Shown: positions 49,517 to 60,903, numbered from the stretch's first letter. The stretch is 64,000 bases of DNA from Desulfarculales bacterium (GCA_031267815.1 JAIRYI010000103.1:1-64000); one strand, 5' to 3'. Made by a program: numbers and translations. Notes: a model not told the origin generated them from the sequence alone.

Positions 49517-49611
49517 AGCTGGTTGTTTATTGCAAGGCGCCGGGGCCGTATTTCCGTCCTCCGCCGGAAGCAATTTTTGGCTACCATAATAAAAATCTAA
49601 GGAGAGTGGGT

Positions 49612-51696
49612 ATGGCTATCATGGGCCTTCTGCTGGCGCTGGTCTGCGCGGCTTTCGCGATTTTGTACGGAGTGAAATCCAGTAAAGAAATTCTGGCTCT
49701 GCCGCCGGGCGACCAGCGTATGCAGGGCATTGCCTCCGCTATTCAAGAAGGCGCTGCCGCCTATCTGAAACGCCAATATACCACCATTGCCCTGGTGGGA
49801 GGGGCGATTTTTCTTATTCTCCTGTTTGCCTTGAGCATTGCCGCCGCCTTTGGCTTCGCTTTGGGGGCGGCTCTTTCCGGAGCCGCCGGCTTCATTGGCA
49901 TGAATGTTTCCGTGCGCGCCAACGTGCGCACCACCGAGGCGGCCAAAAGCGGTCTGGCCGCGGCTATGAACGTGGCCTTCAAGGGCGGGGCCATCACCGG
50001 TTTTCTGGTGGTGGGGCTGGCTCTTCTGGGCGTGACCGGTTATTACCTGATTTTAAGCCTTGTCTACAGCGGAAGCTCTATTTCCCAGGCTGATATCATT
50101 CATCCTCTGGTGGGTCTGGGCTTCGGCGGCTCCCTTATTTCCATTTTCGCCCGCCTGGGCGGAGGCATTTTCACCAAAGGCGCGGACGTGGGCGCGGATT
50201 TGGTGGGCAAAGTAGAGGTGGGCATTCCGGAAGACGACCCCAGAAATCCGGCGGTCATAGCCGACAACGTGGGCGACAACGTGGGCGACTGCGCGGGCAT
50301 GGCCGCCGACCTGTTTGAAACTTACGCGGTAACCATTATCGCCACCATGCTTCTGGGCGCCCTCCTGATCAAAGGCTCTGAAAACATGGCAGTGGTCTAT
50401 CCTCTGATTCTGGGCGGCTTCTCCATTCTGGCCTCGGCCATTGGCTGCTACTTTGTAAAAATAGGCCCAGACGGCAAAATCATGCGCGCCCTGTACAAAG
50501 GCATGATGGTGGCGGGAGTTTTAGCTGCCGTGGGGTTCTTCCCCATCACTTCTTTTTTTATGGCCGACAATGCCCTGGACGCGGCCCTGGGCATCAGCGG
50601 CGGGGCCCATGCCCGCCTCTACTGCTCCGCTCTCGTCGGGCTGGCCCTCACCGCCGTCATCGTCATAGTCACTGAATTCTATACCTCCACCGAATTCAAA
50701 CCGGTGCGCAATCTGGCCCAAGCTTCCCAGACCGGGCACGGCACCAATATCATTGCCGGCCTGGCCTTGTCCATGCGGGCCACCGCCCTGCCGGTGCTGG
50801 CGGTATGCTTAAGTATCTATGCTTCTTATATGCTGGCCGGGATCTACGGCGTGGCTATCGCCGCCACCGCCATGCTCTCCATGACCGGGATTGTGGTGGC
50901 CCTGGATGCTTACGGCCCCATTACCGACAACGCCGGCGGCATTGCCGAGATGTCCGAACTGCCTGACTCTGTCCGGGCCGTGACCGATCCCCTGGACGCG
51001 GTAGGCAACACCACCAAAGCGGTCACCAAAGGCTATGCCATCGGCTCCGCCGGTCTGGCCGCGCTGGTGCTGTTTGCCGACTATACCCATGCCCTGGAAA
51101 CCGCCGGCCGCGTGATCAGTTTTGATCTCTCCAATCCCGCGGTAATTATCGGTCTCTTTATCGGCGGTATGGTGCCGTATATTTTCGCCGCCATGGCCAT
51201 GGAATCGGTGAGCCGCTCCGCTGGCGCCGTGGTGATGGAAGTGCGCCGCCAATTCAAGGAAATTCCAGGCATTATGGACCGCTCCGCCAAACCGGATTAC
51301 TCCCGGGCAGTGGATTTACTTACCCGCGCGGCTATCCGGGAAATGATCATTCCCTCTCTGCTGCCGGTGCTGGCGCCGGTGATTGTGGGCGTGGGCCTGC
51401 GCCTGCTCATGGGCCCGGACGCCGGCATTCAGGCCCTGGGCGGGTTGCTTATGGGCACTATCATCACCGGACTGTTTGTGGCCATTTCCATGACCGCGGG
51501 CGGAGGCGCCTGGGACAACGCCAAAAAATATATTGAAGACGGCAACTTCGGCGGCAAGGGGAGCGAAACCCACAAAGCGGCGGTAACCGGCGATACGGTA
51601 GGCGACCCCTATAAAGATACCGCCGGACCGGCTATTAATCCTTTAATAAAAATCATCAACATTGTGGCTCTGCTTATTGTGCCCTTGCTGGTCTGA
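49612..51696 (+). CDS. hppA: membrane-bound proton-translocating pyrophosphatase, K+-independent type
   Basis: 694 aa from ATG 49612 (AAGGAG). About 15-16 membrane helices. Catalytic loops: [63 protein letters not shown], and C-terminal [22 protein letters not shown] near residue 470 has Lys where K+-dependent enzymes have Ala, which marks the K+-independent class. Couples pyrophosphate hydrolysis to proton export, saving energy in anaerobes. Confidence 0.95.
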   Translation: MAIMGLLLALVCAAFAILYGVKSSKEILALPPGDQRMQGIASAIQEGAAAYLKRQYTTIALVGGAIFLILLFALSIAAAFGFALGAALSGAAGFIGMNVSVRANVRTTEAAKSGLAAAMNVAFKGGAITGFLVVGLALLGVTGYYLILSLVYSGSSISQADIIHPLVGLGFGGSLISIFARLGGGIFTKGADVGADLVGKVEVGIPEDDPRNPAVIADNVGDNVGDCAGMAADLFETYAVTIIATMLLGALLIKGSENMAVVYPLILGGFSILASAIGCYFVKIGPDGKIMRALYKGMMVAGVLAAVGFFPITSFFMADNALDAALGISGGAHARLYCSALVGLALTAVIVIVTEFYTSTEFKPVRNLAQASQTGHGTNIIAGLALSMRATALPVLAVCLSIYASYMLAGIYGVAIAATAMLSMTGIVVALDAYGPITDNAGGIAEMSELPDSVRAVTDPLDAVGNTTKAVTKGYAIGSAGLAALVLFADYTHALETAGRVISFDLSNPAVIIGLFIGGMVPYIFAAMAMESVSRSAGAVVMEVRRQFKEIPGIMDRSAKPDYSRAVDLLTRAAIREMIIPSLLPVLAPVIVGVGLRLLMGPDAGIQALGGLLMGTIITGLFVAISMTAGGGAWDNAKKYIEDGNFGGKGSETHKAAVTGDTVGDPYKDTAGPAINPLIKIINIVALLIVPLLV

Positions 51697-51851
51697 GCCG
51701 GAAAGCCGGCGGCGAGAGCGGAGGGGCGGCGAACCGGTCCCGATGCTGCCGCCGGCGGCAAACGAGGGAATCAACCCTCTTGCGGACGATGCTTATCCGG
51801 GTAAAATAAATAAATTGCGTGATTTAAGCTGTCACCGAAAGTGATGGAGCC

Positions 51852-52793
51852 ATGATTGAAAAATATTTGCAGGATTTTACCCTTTATCTGACTCAGGCGC
51901 GGGGGGTTGCGGAAAACACCTTGCGGGCCTATTGCCGCGATATTCTTATTCTGGATCGCTTCCTGGCCGAGGAGGGGCGGGATGATTTGAATAAATTCGA
52001 TGTATTGGCGGTGCGTTCTTTTGTGGCCCGGAGGCTTAAAAGCCGCCGCCGCTCCAGCGTGGCCAGAGAACTTATGGCTGTCCGCGCCTGGGGCGACTTT
52101 CTGGTAAGCCGGGAATTGCTCAAGGTTAACCCGGCCCGTCTGGTGGCAGTGCCCAAGCAGGATCATCCCCTGCCCAAAAGGCTGAGTGTGGATGAAGCTT
52201 TTCATATTCTGGAGGCCCCTTTGCGCAGGTCCGCGGGTACAGAACGGCACGCACGCCTTAACCTGCGGGACGCGGCCATGCTGGAATTGCTTTATTCCAG
52301 CGGGCTGCGGGTAAGCGAGCTGGTGGGCCTGAATGTGAACCATGTGCGGATGGATCTGTCCTTGCTGCGGGTGGTGAAGGGCAAAGGCGGCCGGGAACGG
52401 CTGGTGCCCATAGGCGAAAAAGCTCTCCGCGCCCTGCGCGTCTGGCTAACGGCGCGGGATAGTTTTATCAGAGAGAAAAAGGAAAGCGAAGAGCCTCTGT
52501 TTGTCAGCAAAACCGGTTCACGTCTGAACGCGCGCAGCGTCCAGCGCCTCTTCAGCCGCGCCCTGGATGACGGGGCTGTGCGCACCCGCAAGCTTAGTCC
52601 CCACAGCTTACGCCACGCCATGGCCACTCATTTGCTGGAAGGCGGGGCGGATCTGCGCAGCGTGCAGGAAATGCTGGGCCATAAAAGCCTGACCACCACT
52701 CAGAAATATACCCATTTGACTTTGGATCATCTTATAAAAGTATATGACCGGGCTCATCCCCGAGCCGCGGCCGCCGAAAAGGATATTGAATGA
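51852..52793 (+). CDS. tyrosine recombinase XerC/XerD-like
   Basis: 313 aa. SAM-like N-domain ([20 protein letters not shown]) and catalytic set: Arg in [14 protein letters not shown], Lys in [48 protein letters not shown] with the Tyr nucleophile. Resolves chromosome dimers at dif. Located upstream of hslVU with ATGA overlap, the xerC-hslV-hslU order (as in codV-clpQY). Confidence 0.93.
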   Translation: MIEKYLQDFTLYLTQARGVAENTLRAYCRDILILDRFLAEEGRDDLNKFDVLAVRSFVARRLKSRRRSSVARELMAVRAWGDFLVSRELLKVNPARLVAVPKQDHPLPKRLSVDEAFHILEAPLRRSAGTERHARLNLRDAAMLELLYSSGLRVSELVGLNVNHVRMDLSLLRVVKGKGGRERLVPIGEKALRALRVWLTARDSFIREKKESEEPLFVSKTGSRLNARSVQRLFSRALDDGAVRTRKLSPHSLRHAMATHLLEGGADLRSVQEMLGHKSLTTTQKYTHLTLDHLIKVYDRAHPRAAAAEKDIE

Positions 52794-53317
52794 CCAGATC
52801 AACTACCGTACTGGCCTTGCACCGGGAAGGGCAAGTGGTTATGGCCGGAGACGGCCAGGTAACTTTGGGCAATACCGTGATCAAGGCCGGAGCCAGAAAA
52901 GTGCGTCGGCTGTATAAAGACAAAGTGCTGGTGGGGTTTGCCGGAGCCACCGCCGACGCCTTTACTCTGGCCGGACGCCTGGAAAATCAGCTCACCGCCC
53001 ACAGCGGCAATCTGGCCCGGGCGGCGGTGGAACTGGCCCAGGAATGGCGCACCGACAAAGTCCTGCGCCGTTTGGAGGCCATGCTCCTGGCCGCTGATAA
53101 AAACAGCCTCTTTCTCCTCTCCGGAACCGGAGATGTGATTGAACCGGAACAGGGGGTGGCGGCCATAGGCTCGGGCGCTCCCTATGCCCTGGCCGCGGCC
53201 AGAGCCTTGCTGGGCCATTCCAGCCTCAGCCTAGAGGAAGTAGCCCGCCAGTCTCTGTCTATTGCCGCGGATATCTGTATTTACACCAACCACAACCTGG
53301 TGCTTGAGGTTTTGTGA
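52790..53317 (+). CDS. hslV: HslV ATP-dependent protease subunit
   Basis: 175 aa. A four-residue propeptide MTRS precedes the catalytic Thr of [20 protein letters not shown]. Other signs: [39 protein letters not shown]. Forms the double hexamer that degrades proteins unfolded by HslU. Start overlaps xerC by 4 nt. Confidence 0.95.
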   Translation: MTRSTTVLALHREGQVVMAGDGQVTLGNTVIKAGARKVRRLYKDKVLVGFAGATADAFTLAGRLENQLTAHSGNLARAAVELAQEWRTDKVLRRLEAMLLAADKNSLFLLSGTGDVIEPEQGVAAIGSGAPYALAAARALLGHSSLSLEEVARQSLSIAADICIYTNHNLVLEVL

Positions 53318-53321
53318 TTTT

Positions 53322-54677
53322 ATGGACAAATCTTTAACTCCCCGTCAAATTGTCAATGAGCTGGACCGTTATATTATCGGCCAGGGCGAGGCCAAACGCT
53401 CGGTGGCCATTGCTCTGCGCAACCGCTGGCGGCGTCAGCAGGTGCCAGAGCCTCTGCGGGACGAAATCGCCCCCAAAAATATTATCATGATCGGGCCTAC
53501 CGGAGTGGGCAAAACCGAGATTGCCCGGCGCCTGGCCAAGCTGGCTGACGCCCCTTTTTATAAAGTTGAGGCCAGCAAATTTACCGAAGTGGGCTATGTG
53601 GGCCGGGATGTGGAATCCATTATCCGCGATCTGATGGAACTGGGCGTCAATATGGTAAAGGCCAGGGAAAAGGAAACCGTGCGCCAGAAAGCGGAAGAAA
53701 TCGCCGAAGAAAAACTTCTGGATATCCTGCTGCCTCCCCGCCAGAGCGGAGGGGAAAATGAAGACTCACATCTGGAAGTAGTGCGCAGCGGTGAGGAGGA
53801 AATAAACCCCACCCGGGCCAAATTGCGCAAACTGATGCACGAAGGCAAGCTGGACGAACGCTATGTGGATATAGAAGTGACCCATCAGCCCCAGATGCCT
53901 TCCATTGAAATCCTGGGCAGCGGCGAAGACATGGACAGCATCAAGGATATGCTGGCCTCATTTATGCCCAAACAGAACAAGCGGCGTAAGGTGAAGGTGC
54001 CGGAGGCTTTGGAAATACTTACCAGTGAAGAGAGCGGCCGTCTCATCGATATGGACAAGGTGGCCCAGGAAGCTCTGCGCAAAGTTCAGGAAGAAGGAAT
54101 TGTATTTCTGGATGAAATAGATAAAATCGCGGGGAGAGAGAATATGAAAGGCCCGGATGTAAGCCGGGAAGGAGTGCAGCGGGATCTGCTGCCTCTGGTG
54201 GAAGGCTCCACCGTGAACACCAAATACGGCATGGTCAGGACGGATCATATTTTATTTGTGGCCGCCGGGGCTTTTCATGTATGCAGGCCTTCCGATCTCA
54301 TCCCTGAATTGCAGGGCCGCTTTCCCATCCGGGTGGAACTTAAGTCTCTGAGCGAGGCTGATTTTGTCCGCATCCTGACCGAACCCCGCAACGCGCTTTT
54401 GGCGCAATATAAAGCCCTGCTGGCCACGGAAGAAGTTGATCTGGAATTTGAGCCAGGCGCTATTGCCGCTTTGGCTCAGATAGCCGCCCAGGTTAACGAA
54501 AGCAGCGAAAATATTGGCGCCAGGCGCCTGCACACCGTACTGGAGCGCTTGCTGGAGGAAATTTCCTTTGAAGCGCCCCACTGCCCCGGCCAGCGCATAG
54601 TCATTGATGAAAACTACGTGCGTTCCAGGCTGGCCGATGTGATTGGCGATAAAGATTTAAGCCAGTATATATTATAA
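53322..54677 (+). CDS. hslU: HslU unfoldase ATPase
   Basis: 451 aa from ATG 53322, 4 nt after hslV; a longer frame would start inside hslV. Walker [16 protein letters not shown], pore GYVGRD, insertion (I) domain about 110-240, Walker [12 protein letters not shown], sensor [11 protein letters not shown], and the C-terminal DLSQYIL that docks into HslV. Part of the xerC-hslV-hslU transcript. Confidence 0.96.
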   Translation: MDKSLTPRQIVNELDRYIIGQGEAKRSVAIALRNRWRRQQVPEPLRDEIAPKNIIMIGPTGVGKTEIARRLAKLADAPFYKVEASKFTEVGYVGRDVESIIRDLMELGVNMVKAREKETVRQKAEEIAEEKLLDILLPPRQSGGENEDSHLEVVRSGEEEINPTRAKLRKLMHEGKLDERYVDIEVTHQPQMPSIEILGSGEDMDSIKDMLASFMPKQNKRRKVKVPEALEILTSEESGRLIDMDKVAQEALRKVQEEGIVFLDEIDKIAGRENMKGPDVSREGVQRDLLPLVEGSTVNTKYGMVRTDHILFVAAGAFHVCRPSDLIPELQGRFPIRVELKSLSEADFVRILTEPRNALLAQYKALLATEEVDLEFEPGAIAALAQIAAQVNESSENIGARRLHTVLERLLEEISFEAPHCPGQRIVIDENYVRSRLADVIGDKDLSQYIL

Positions 54678-54802
54678 GGCTATACTCGGATGATGTGATT
54701 TTATCTTGACAGATTGTCTTAATTTTTGAACCCGACCATGCTGAGGTAGTCCCTTTTTTTCGACAGGTAAATTCAGTTTCTTAGCTTGCCTTTTCCTTCA
54801 TC

Positions 54803-55549
54803 AAGCTGCCTTTAGCAGGTTTTGTTCATAACACATATTGGGGTTATCCCACCCAGTTTACTGTGAGGCCGTGTCTGGTTGTAAAAATCGATCCATTGAC
54901 CAATGCCGGCCCGAGCCGCAAAGCCGGTTTCGTATGCATTCAGATACACGTTTTCATATTGCAAAGATCGCCAAAGGCGTTCGGCAAAGACATTATCCAT
55001 CCAGCGGCCACGGCCATCCATGGAGACATCAATGCCGTTGTCCTGTAGTATTTTCGTGAAAGCGAAACTGGTAAACTGACTCCCTTGGTAGTATTAATAG
55101 CTGGTTTGCCATATTTTTTCAAAGCCTCTTCCAAGGCCGAAACGCAAAAGTCGGTGTCCATGGTAACGGATATCGTTTGTGTTCAGGGTGAGATACACTG
55201 GTTCGCGGCTTTTGATATACCGGCGTGAGTGCCATCAGGCGCATGAGCCGGCGGACACGCTTTCTTCCTGTCTCATAGCCTTGCAATACCAGATAATCGC
55301 GCATCTGGCGCACTCCCAGGAAAGGCCATCGGGTAAAGGCCCGGTCTATTTCCCGCATCAGGGCCAGATTGTGGGCCGATATCCCTTTAGGCAGGTAGTA
55401 CAACCCGGAGCGGGATACATTAAGCAGAAGACACTGTCGAACAATACTGAGCTTTCCATACTCAGTTCGGTTATCGTCTTTTCGCCGGACAGTGCGGCCA
55501 AGGCTACCTTGGCCTTGAACGTGGGGGAATGGTTTGTACGCTTGGACAT
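54803..55549 (-). pseudogene. decayed IS3-family insertion sequence transposase
   Basis: Pieces in several frames. OrfA start MSKRTNHSPTFKAKVALAAL at 55549, then a frame break and deletion; orfB remnants VRQCLLLNVSRSGLYYLPKG and RRLMRLMALTPVYQKPRTSV (55480-55160); VSALEEALKKYGKPAINTTK (55150-55075); and the end WMDNVFAERLWRSLQYENVY, IDFYNQTRPHSKLGG (54830-55010). At least three frameshifts and a loss of most of orfA make it inactive. Sits just after hslU, on the opposite strand. Confidence 0.88.
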
Positions 55550-55639
55550 CGGGTGTTCTCCTTTCATGCAAATAAGTTTACATAACTGTCCGAATTTTGG
55601 GGAATACCTCTGTAAAAAAGCTACCACTTTCATCTTTTT

Positions 55640-57487
55640 TCATCTTTTCTCGTTGGGAGTAAACACATCTTCATTCAGATATTCCCGATAGCGCGGCAGG
55701 ACCGCCTCGGGCGGGCCGCTGTCCACGATCTTGCCGCCCTCTATCCATAAAAGCTGGCCGCAGTGTTCCACTGTGGACAGCCGGTGGGCAATGATTACGG
55801 TGGTTATGTTTTCCGGCAAGGCGTAAACCGTATTCATAATGGCTGACTCGATTGCCGAATCCAGGGCGCTGGTGGCCTCGTCCAGAATAAGCAGGGATGG
55901 GTTGGCATACAAGGCTCTGGCAATGGAAAGCCGCTGCGCCTGCCCGCCGGAAAGGCCTGTCCCCCGCTCTCCTATGGGCAGCCTGACGCCCATAGGATGA
56001 GTATCCACAATATCCAGGGCCGCGAAACGGCAGGCCTTAAGCACCCTTTCCTCATCCCAGGGCTTGCCCCACTGACTGAAAGCGACATTTTCCGCCAGGG
56101 TTCCGGGCATTATATAAGGGGTCTGGGGCACATAGCCCACCCGCAGGGAATAGGCGGCCAGCTCGGCCGGAGAGAGAGGCCTGCCGTCAACCAAAAGCTC
56201 TCCGGAGGTCGGCCGGACCAGCCCGCTGAGAATGGCGGCGATAGAGCTTTTGCCGGCGCCGGATCTGCCTATGACGCCAATACGGCTTCCGCGCTCAAGG
56301 GAAAAACACAGGTCGTGCAAACAGTCGCCCGCCCCGGACGGATAGCGGAAGCACACGTGATCGAAGACAATATTCCGGCGCAAGGCAAAGCCCGGCGCCG
56401 GCTCAACTTGAGTTTCACCCGGATTGCGCAGAACTTCTTCAATCTTCTCCAGACAAGCCAGGGCCGGATAGCGTATCCCCCGCATGGTCACCAGACAGGA
56501 CAGGGAGCGGCTGAAAAGGGGCAGCACCCGCCAGGAGACTAGCATGATCATGGTAAGAATTCCGGTCATGCGGGCCATGGAGGCGTCATACAGCCAGAGC
56601 ATGGCCCCCAGGGTGACCGGAATAACCAGAAATCCGACCGCCTCCAGCACCCAGACGGGAATGGGAGGCGCGATGGTGAGAAAAGCGCGGCTGGCCACCC
56701 CGCCTTGACAGGCGTCATGGAAGGTTTTGAAAAATACCGGCTGCTGCCGGTAAATAAGGACTTCCCGTATGCCGTTCATGGCGTTCAGGGTGGCCCCCGC
56801 CTCCTTGCCGCTGAACTCGGCCGAATCCGCCCCAGCCTTGTCGATGGCGCTTTTCATGCTTTTGTACAGACTTGCGGCCAGCAGCGCCACTCCCCCTATG
56901 ATGAGCAGCAGAACCTCCGGGGTGGCGGTGAACATGGTCAGAAAAAGCGCCAGGGAAATAGCCGCGTAAGTGTAGACCATCATGATGTTGATGACCATGG
57001 CGCCCAATTGGCCGCGCCAGGAAAGAGCCTTGAACATGGCGTTGCCGCCCCCGCCAAGGTGCTTGATATAGGGGCTGTAGAGATAGGATCTGAAGAGCGT
57101 TTCCCCGGCAAACAGAGAAATTCCCTCGCCCAGGCGGGAGGCGGCCAGACCCACAAAAACCGACATGCCGTTTTTGACTATGATCAGCGCCACCACCGCC
57201 GAGGAGGCGACGAGGGCAAACTGGCGCGGGTCGGCGCTCAAGTCCGCCATACCGGGGAAAAGCCGGAACAGCAAAGGCATAAAGCTGAATTCCGCCAGTT
57301 TTTCCGGCGCGGCCACGCTAAGCGCCAGAAAGGAAATGGACAGAATACTTAGCACTTCCAGACAGGCCAGGATAATTATGTAGAAAAACACCCGCCAGGT
57401 GCGCCGCCGCAGCCCCAGCGGCAGGAGCGCGTAAACCCGCAGTAATTCATCAATGAATTTACGCCGCAGCTGCTGCCAAACGCGCAT
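55640..57487 (-). CDS. ABC transporter, fused membrane and ATPase domains (flippase-like)
   Basis: 615 aa. Six membrane helices in about 25-320, ATPase at 365-600 with GRSGAGKS, LSGGQAQRLSIARAL, LLILDEATSALD and IIAHRLSTV. Resembles MsbA/PglK-type half transporters, which act as dimers and flip lipid-linked glycans or lipids. Downstream of glycosyltransferase genes on the same strand, so it probably moves a glycan intermediate. Substrate is inferred. Confidence 0.9.
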   Translation of the reverse strand: MRVWQQLRRKFIDELLRVYALLPLGLRRRTWRVFFYIIILACLEVLSILSISFLALSVAAPEKLAEFSFMPLLFRLFPGMADLSADPRQFALVASSAVVALIIVKNGMSVFVGLAASRLGEGISLFAGETLFRSYLYSPYIKHLGGGGNAMFKALSWRGQLGAMVINIMMVYTYAAISLALFLTMFTATPEVLLLIIGGVALLAASLYKSMKSAIDKAGADSAEFSGKEAGATLNAMNGIREVLIYRQQPVFFKTFHDACQGGVASRAFLTIAPPIPVWVLEAVGFLVIPVTLGAMLWLYDASMARMTGILTMIMLVSWRVLPLFSRSLSCLVTMRGIRYPALACLEKIEEVLRNPGETQVEPAPGFALRRNIVFDHVCFRYPSGAGDCLHDLCFSLERGSRIGVIGRSGAGKSSIAAILSGLVRPTSGELLVDGRPLSPAELAAYSLRVGYVPQTPYIMPGTLAENVAFSQWGKPWDEERVLKACRFAALDIVDTHPMGVRLPIGERGTGLSGGQAQRLSIARALYANPSLLILDEATSALDSAIESAIMNTVYALPENITTVIIAHRLSTVEHCGQLLWIEGGKIVDSGPPEAVLPRYREYLNEDVFTPNEKR

Positions 57488-57528
57488 GGCCGTCTGTTTT
57501 CCTTTTTTTATCCGCTGCCGTCATGTTT

Positions 57529-58581
57529 TTATCCGTCATGGTTAAACATCTGCCCTATAATTCTGCATCCGCAGGCAACCGCCAGAGCGGGAGAGGTTCG
57601 CAGGGCGGCCCAAGCGTGACTCAGGCAGCGCCTCTTGTCCCGCCGCGCATAAAAGCGGGACCAGCGCAGGCGGCAGAGGGCCGCGCATTTCCTGCCTTCT
57701 CCTCTATTGCTTATTGCCTTAAGGCGCGGCCACCAGAGGCCGCCTTCCGGGTCATCCAGGGCGTCGCCCAGCAAATGGGCGGAACCGGCCAGAACGCGCC
57801 CACAGAGGGCATTCATTTCCGCCTCGGCCAGAGGCAGGGAGACCGGGTCAGGCAGGGAAGTCCGGCCTTCCAGGGGATCGGCCAGACCATGGCGCCGGGC
57901 CAGCCAGGAGGCCTGGGCGAAAAAGGCATAGCGCCGCCCGGCCAGGGCATTCAGCCTGACGCTGTTGCCTGGGTGAAGCCGGTAATAGAGCAGGGTTTGG
58001 GGCAGATTATCCATTTCCGTCAGAGCGTGCAGGCGCAGCCACAAATCATAATCTTCGGCTTGGGCGAAAAGTTCTCTGTATCCCCCGCATTTTTCCCAAA
58101 GCGCGCGGCGCATCATAACGCTGGAGTGGGTAAAGGGACAGCCCCAATAAAAAGCCCGCTCAATATCGCCGCCCTGGGGCTGCCTGACGGTGCGTCCCTT
58201 GCGCCCGGCCGCGTCAATATAGCGAACCGCGCCGCCCAGAAGACCAAGCGCGGGCCGGCCGGCAAAGGCGGCCATCTGGCGGGCAAAACGCTCCGGGTGC
58301 GCCACATCGTCCGCGTCCATGCGGGCAATGAATTCCCCCCGCGCCCCCTGCCAGCCTTCATTCAAACAGGCGGCCAGATTGCCTCCCTTCACTTCCGTGA
58401 ATATCAGCCGCCTGTCCTGAGCGGCCATGCTCTCCAGCAGGGCGCGGGATCCGTCGCGAGAAGGGGAATAGAGGAGCATCACCTCAAAATTTTTAAAACT
58501 CTGATTTTGAATGCTCTGTATTGCCTCAGACAAAAACGGCTGAGCGTTGCGCACCGGCAGAAGTACGGATATTTTCGGCAA
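57529..58581 (-). CDS. glycosyltransferase family 2 (GT-A fold)
   Basis: 350 aa. Starts ISVLLPVRNAQPFLSEAIQS, with nucleotide and metal site GEFIARMDADDVAHPERFAR and acceptor loop YRELFAQAEDYDLWLRLHAL. C-terminus Arg/Leu/Ala-rich. Transfers a sugar in surface-glycan synthesis; its gene is 10 nt after the sugar-nucleotide fusion gene. Confidence 0.9.
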   Translation of the reverse strand: MPKISVLLPVRNAQPFLSEAIQSIQNQSFKNFEVMLLYSPSRDGSRALLESMAAQDRRLIFTEVKGGNLAACLNEGWQGARGEFIARMDADDVAHPERFARQMAAFAGRPALGLLGGAVRYIDAAGRKGRTVRQPQGGDIERAFYWGCPFTHSSVMMRRALWEKCGGYRELFAQAEDYDLWLRLHALTEMDNLPQTLLYYRLHPGNSVRLNALAGRRYAFFAQASWLARRHGLADPLEGRTSLPDPVSLPLAEAEMNALCGRVLAGSAHLLGDALDDPEGGLWWPRLKAISNRGEGRKCAALCRLRWSRFYARRDKRRCLSHAWAALRTSPALAVACGCRIIGQMFNHDG

Positions 58582-58591
58582 ATGTCACCCC

Positions 58592-59935
58592 TTAGCTTTC
58601 CTGGCGCAAAATAATATCAACCGCGGCAGCCAAATCTTTCACCTGAAAATCAGGTTTAACTTCACCCCCATCCGCAAAAAACGCGTTTTCCCGCCCGGAA
58701 ATTCCCGTAAGGACAGAGCGGCAGCCAACGTTTGCGGCGCATTGGATATCGCTTATTCTGTCGCCCACCAGCCAGCTGCGGTGCAGGTCAATATGCAAAT
58801 CACAGGCGGCCCGGAACAGCATGCCGGGCGCGGGCTTGCGGCAGGCGCAGACTGTCTTCAGTTCCGGGCGCTCGCCCGGAAACCCGCGCTCAGGATGATG
58901 AGGGCAGTAATAGAGCCGGTCCAGGTATGCCCCTTCCCTTCCCAGAAGATGTTCCAGACGCGTATGCACAGCTTGCAGACCGGCCTCGTCGCACTCGCCC
59001 CGGGCCAGGACCGGCTGATTGGTGACCACTACCGCCAGCAGTCCGGCCCGGTTAAGACGGCTCACGGCCCGGGCGCTGCCGGGCACAAGCTTGAGCTGAT
59101 CCGGGCCGGTGATATAACCGGCTTCCTCATTGAGTACGCCGTCCCGATCCAGAAAAACCGCCCTCTGGGGCAGGCGTAAACTGCCTTTGGCAACGCGCCC
59201 GGAAAAAATATCAGCTTCCGCGCGCTCCAGACGCTCCGGCGTGCCCACGTCCTGAATATATTCAGGGGACTTATAGCCATAGAGTTTGCTCCCTTCTTGC
59301 AACAGCAGAGGGAAAATATCCTTGGCAAAATCAATTATTCTGGGAGCGCCCCCTGCCAGATAAGCAAAATCCGCGAGCAATGATCGCTTCATAATGTACA
59401 GAGCCGCGTTGACCAGATTGGGATACTCCGCGCCCTGGGGATGAGGACAGGGGTGCAGCTTAACCACATAGCCGGACTCATCCAGTTCCAGCAAATCAGA
59501 ATCCTGGGGATGAGTATTGGGATGTACCAGCAGGGAAGCGTCCGCTCCTCCGGCAAGGTGGGCGGCGTGAAAGCGTTCCAGATCAATATTGAAAAGAGTG
59601 TCGCCATACAGGATCAGCACATCCCGCGGATCAGAAGCAAGATGGGGCAAAGCGGCCAACACCGCCCCGCCCGTGCCCCGAGGTTCACCGTCATCCACCA
59701 GGCAAAGATTCAAGCCAAAGTTATTCTTTTGAGCGCAAAACTGAGCAACGCGATCCGCGCGGTGATTGACAAGGAGCAGCACCGACTCAATGCCAGAGGA
59801 TTTACAGTGCAGAAGCTGACGTTCCAGCAAAGGAACGCCGGCCACCTCCACCAGGGGCTTGGGCAGACCGTTCAGGCGCGAGGCCAGGCGCGCGCCTTTG
59901 CCTCCGGCCAGGATAAGGGCTGCTTTCATCAGCAT
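58592..59935 (-). CDS. fusion of sugar-1-phosphate nucleotidyltransferase (HddC-like) and GmhB-like phosphatase
   Basis: 447 aa. Residues 4-235: nucleotidyltransferase (LILAGGKGARLASRLNGLPK, VLILYGDTLFNID, NAALYIMKRSLL). Residues 240-445: HAD phosphatase (VFLDRDGVLNEEAGYITGPD, VVVTNQPVLARGE, CPHHPERG...CACRKPAPG zinc loop, LVGDRISDIQCAANVG). In D-glycero-D-manno-heptose synthesis GmhB removes the 7-phosphate and HddC adds GMP; here both steps are on one chain. A related sugar is also possible. Confidence 0.88.
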   Translation of the reverse strand: MLMKAALILAGGKGARLASRLNGLPKPLVEVAGVPLLERQLLHCKSSGIESVLLLVNHRADRVAQFCAQKNNFGLNLCLVDDGEPRGTGGAVLAALPHLASDPRDVLILYGDTLFNIDLERFHAAHLAGGADASLLVHPNTHPQDSDLLELDESGYVVKLHPCPHPQGAEYPNLVNAALYIMKRSLLADFAYLAGGAPRIIDFAKDIFPLLLQEGSKLYGYKSPEYIQDVGTPERLERAEADIFSGRVAKGSLRLPQRAVFLDRDGVLNEEAGYITGPDQLKLVPGSARAVSRLNRAGLLAVVVTNQPVLARGECDEAGLQAVHTRLEHLLGREGAYLDRLYYCPHHPERGFPGERPELKTVCACRKPAPGMLFRAACDLHIDLHRSWLVGDRISDIQCAANVGCRSVLTGISGRENAFFADGGEVKPDFQVKDLAAAVDIILRQES

Positions 59936-60903
59936 GACGGTATTTCTTCCTGCTTGGCTATTTCCTCCACCGCCCGGCTCACGGCCATGAGAGAGGAAAG
60001 GCGCGGTTTCCAGCCCAGACTGGCTGCCTTGTCCACGCAGTAACGGAATTTGGGCACATCACCCACCCAGCCGCGCCCTTCCCTGCCCAGCAGGATTTGC
60101 GCCTCCGGGCTGACCCGCTTCACCACCGCCGAAGCGATATCCGCCACCCGGCAGCCAGAGTCGTCCGGGCCGATGTTGTACAGGCTACATTTTCCATTGT
60201 CCCGGCCCGCGATAAAAAGCATGGCCTCCACCAGTTCATCTACATGCAGATAGGCTTTTTGCTGGGTTCCGTTGCCCAGCACCTCCAGCCTATCCGGATT
60301 TTCTTTAAGTTTACGGATGAAATCCAGGATAACTCCGTGAGTGGCCGGAACTCCCACCACATTGGGGAAACGGAAAATCCAGGCCTTGGCCAGAAAGCTC
60401 TCGGCCGCGGCGCTGATTAAAGCTTCCGAAGCCAGTTTCATGGCCCCGTAATTGGAAATAGGCAAAAGTGGGCCCATATCTTCACGTAAGATAACATCAG
60501 GGCCGTGATCCCCATAGACAGCCGAACTGGAGGCAAAGGCCAATTTTTTTATTCCCAGTTTTTTCATGGCTTCCAGCACCGCGTAAGTGGTCATGAACGT
60601 GTCGCGCAAATCCACCGCGGCCTCGGCAATGCCGGCCGGGATATCGGAATTGGCCGCCAGGTGCCAGAGCGCGCTGACCGGATGACGGGCGTGATATTGC
60701 GCGCACACTTCCAGAAGCGCGGCGGCGTCAGAGGCGTCGGCTTGGACAAAAGTGAGCCGCTCCTGATAAGGCAGAGTTTCAATATATTCACGCTGCCCCC
60801 GGCAGAGGTTGTCCAGCGCCAAAACATGATGCCCCTGTTCCAGAAAACAGCGGGCGAGCTTGCTGCCGATAAATCCGGCCCCGCCGGTTATGATGAGGGA
60901 CAT
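59929..60903 (-). CDS. NAD-dependent sugar-nucleotide epimerase/dehydratase (SDR)
   Basis: 324 aa. GGAGFIGSKLARCFLEQGHH NAD site, SSSAVYGDHGP and NYGAMKLASE (catalytic Tyr-x3-Lys), C-terminal substrate part GNGTQQKAYLHVDELVEAML. GalE/heptose-epimerase-like. Overlaps the start of the fusion gene by 7 nt, so they are co-expressed. Confidence 0.9.
   Translation of the reverse strand: MSLIITGGAGFIGSKLARCFLEQGHHVLALDNLCRGQREYIETLPYQERLTFVQADASDAAALLEVCAQYHARHPVSALWHLAANSDIPAGIAEAAVDLRDTFMTTYAVLEAMKKLGIKKLAFASSSAVYGDHGPDVILREDMGPLLPISNYGAMKLASEALISAAAESFLAKAWIFRFPNVVGVPATHGVILDFIRKLKENPDRLEVLGNGTQQKAYLHVDELVEAMLFIAGRDNGKCSLYNIGPDDSGCRVADIASAVVKRVSPEAQILLGREGRGWVGDVPKFRYCVDKAASLGWKPRLSSLMAVSRAVEEIAKQEEIPSC

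Noticed and set aside
54690-55620. Intact insertion sequence with terminal inverted repeats
   Set aside because: I could not find convincing matching ends, and the transposase frames are broken several times.
57523-58614. 363-aa plus-strand frame opposite the glycosyltransferase
   Set aside because: Low-complexity Gln/Gly/Pro composition and complete overlap with a clear GT2 gene.
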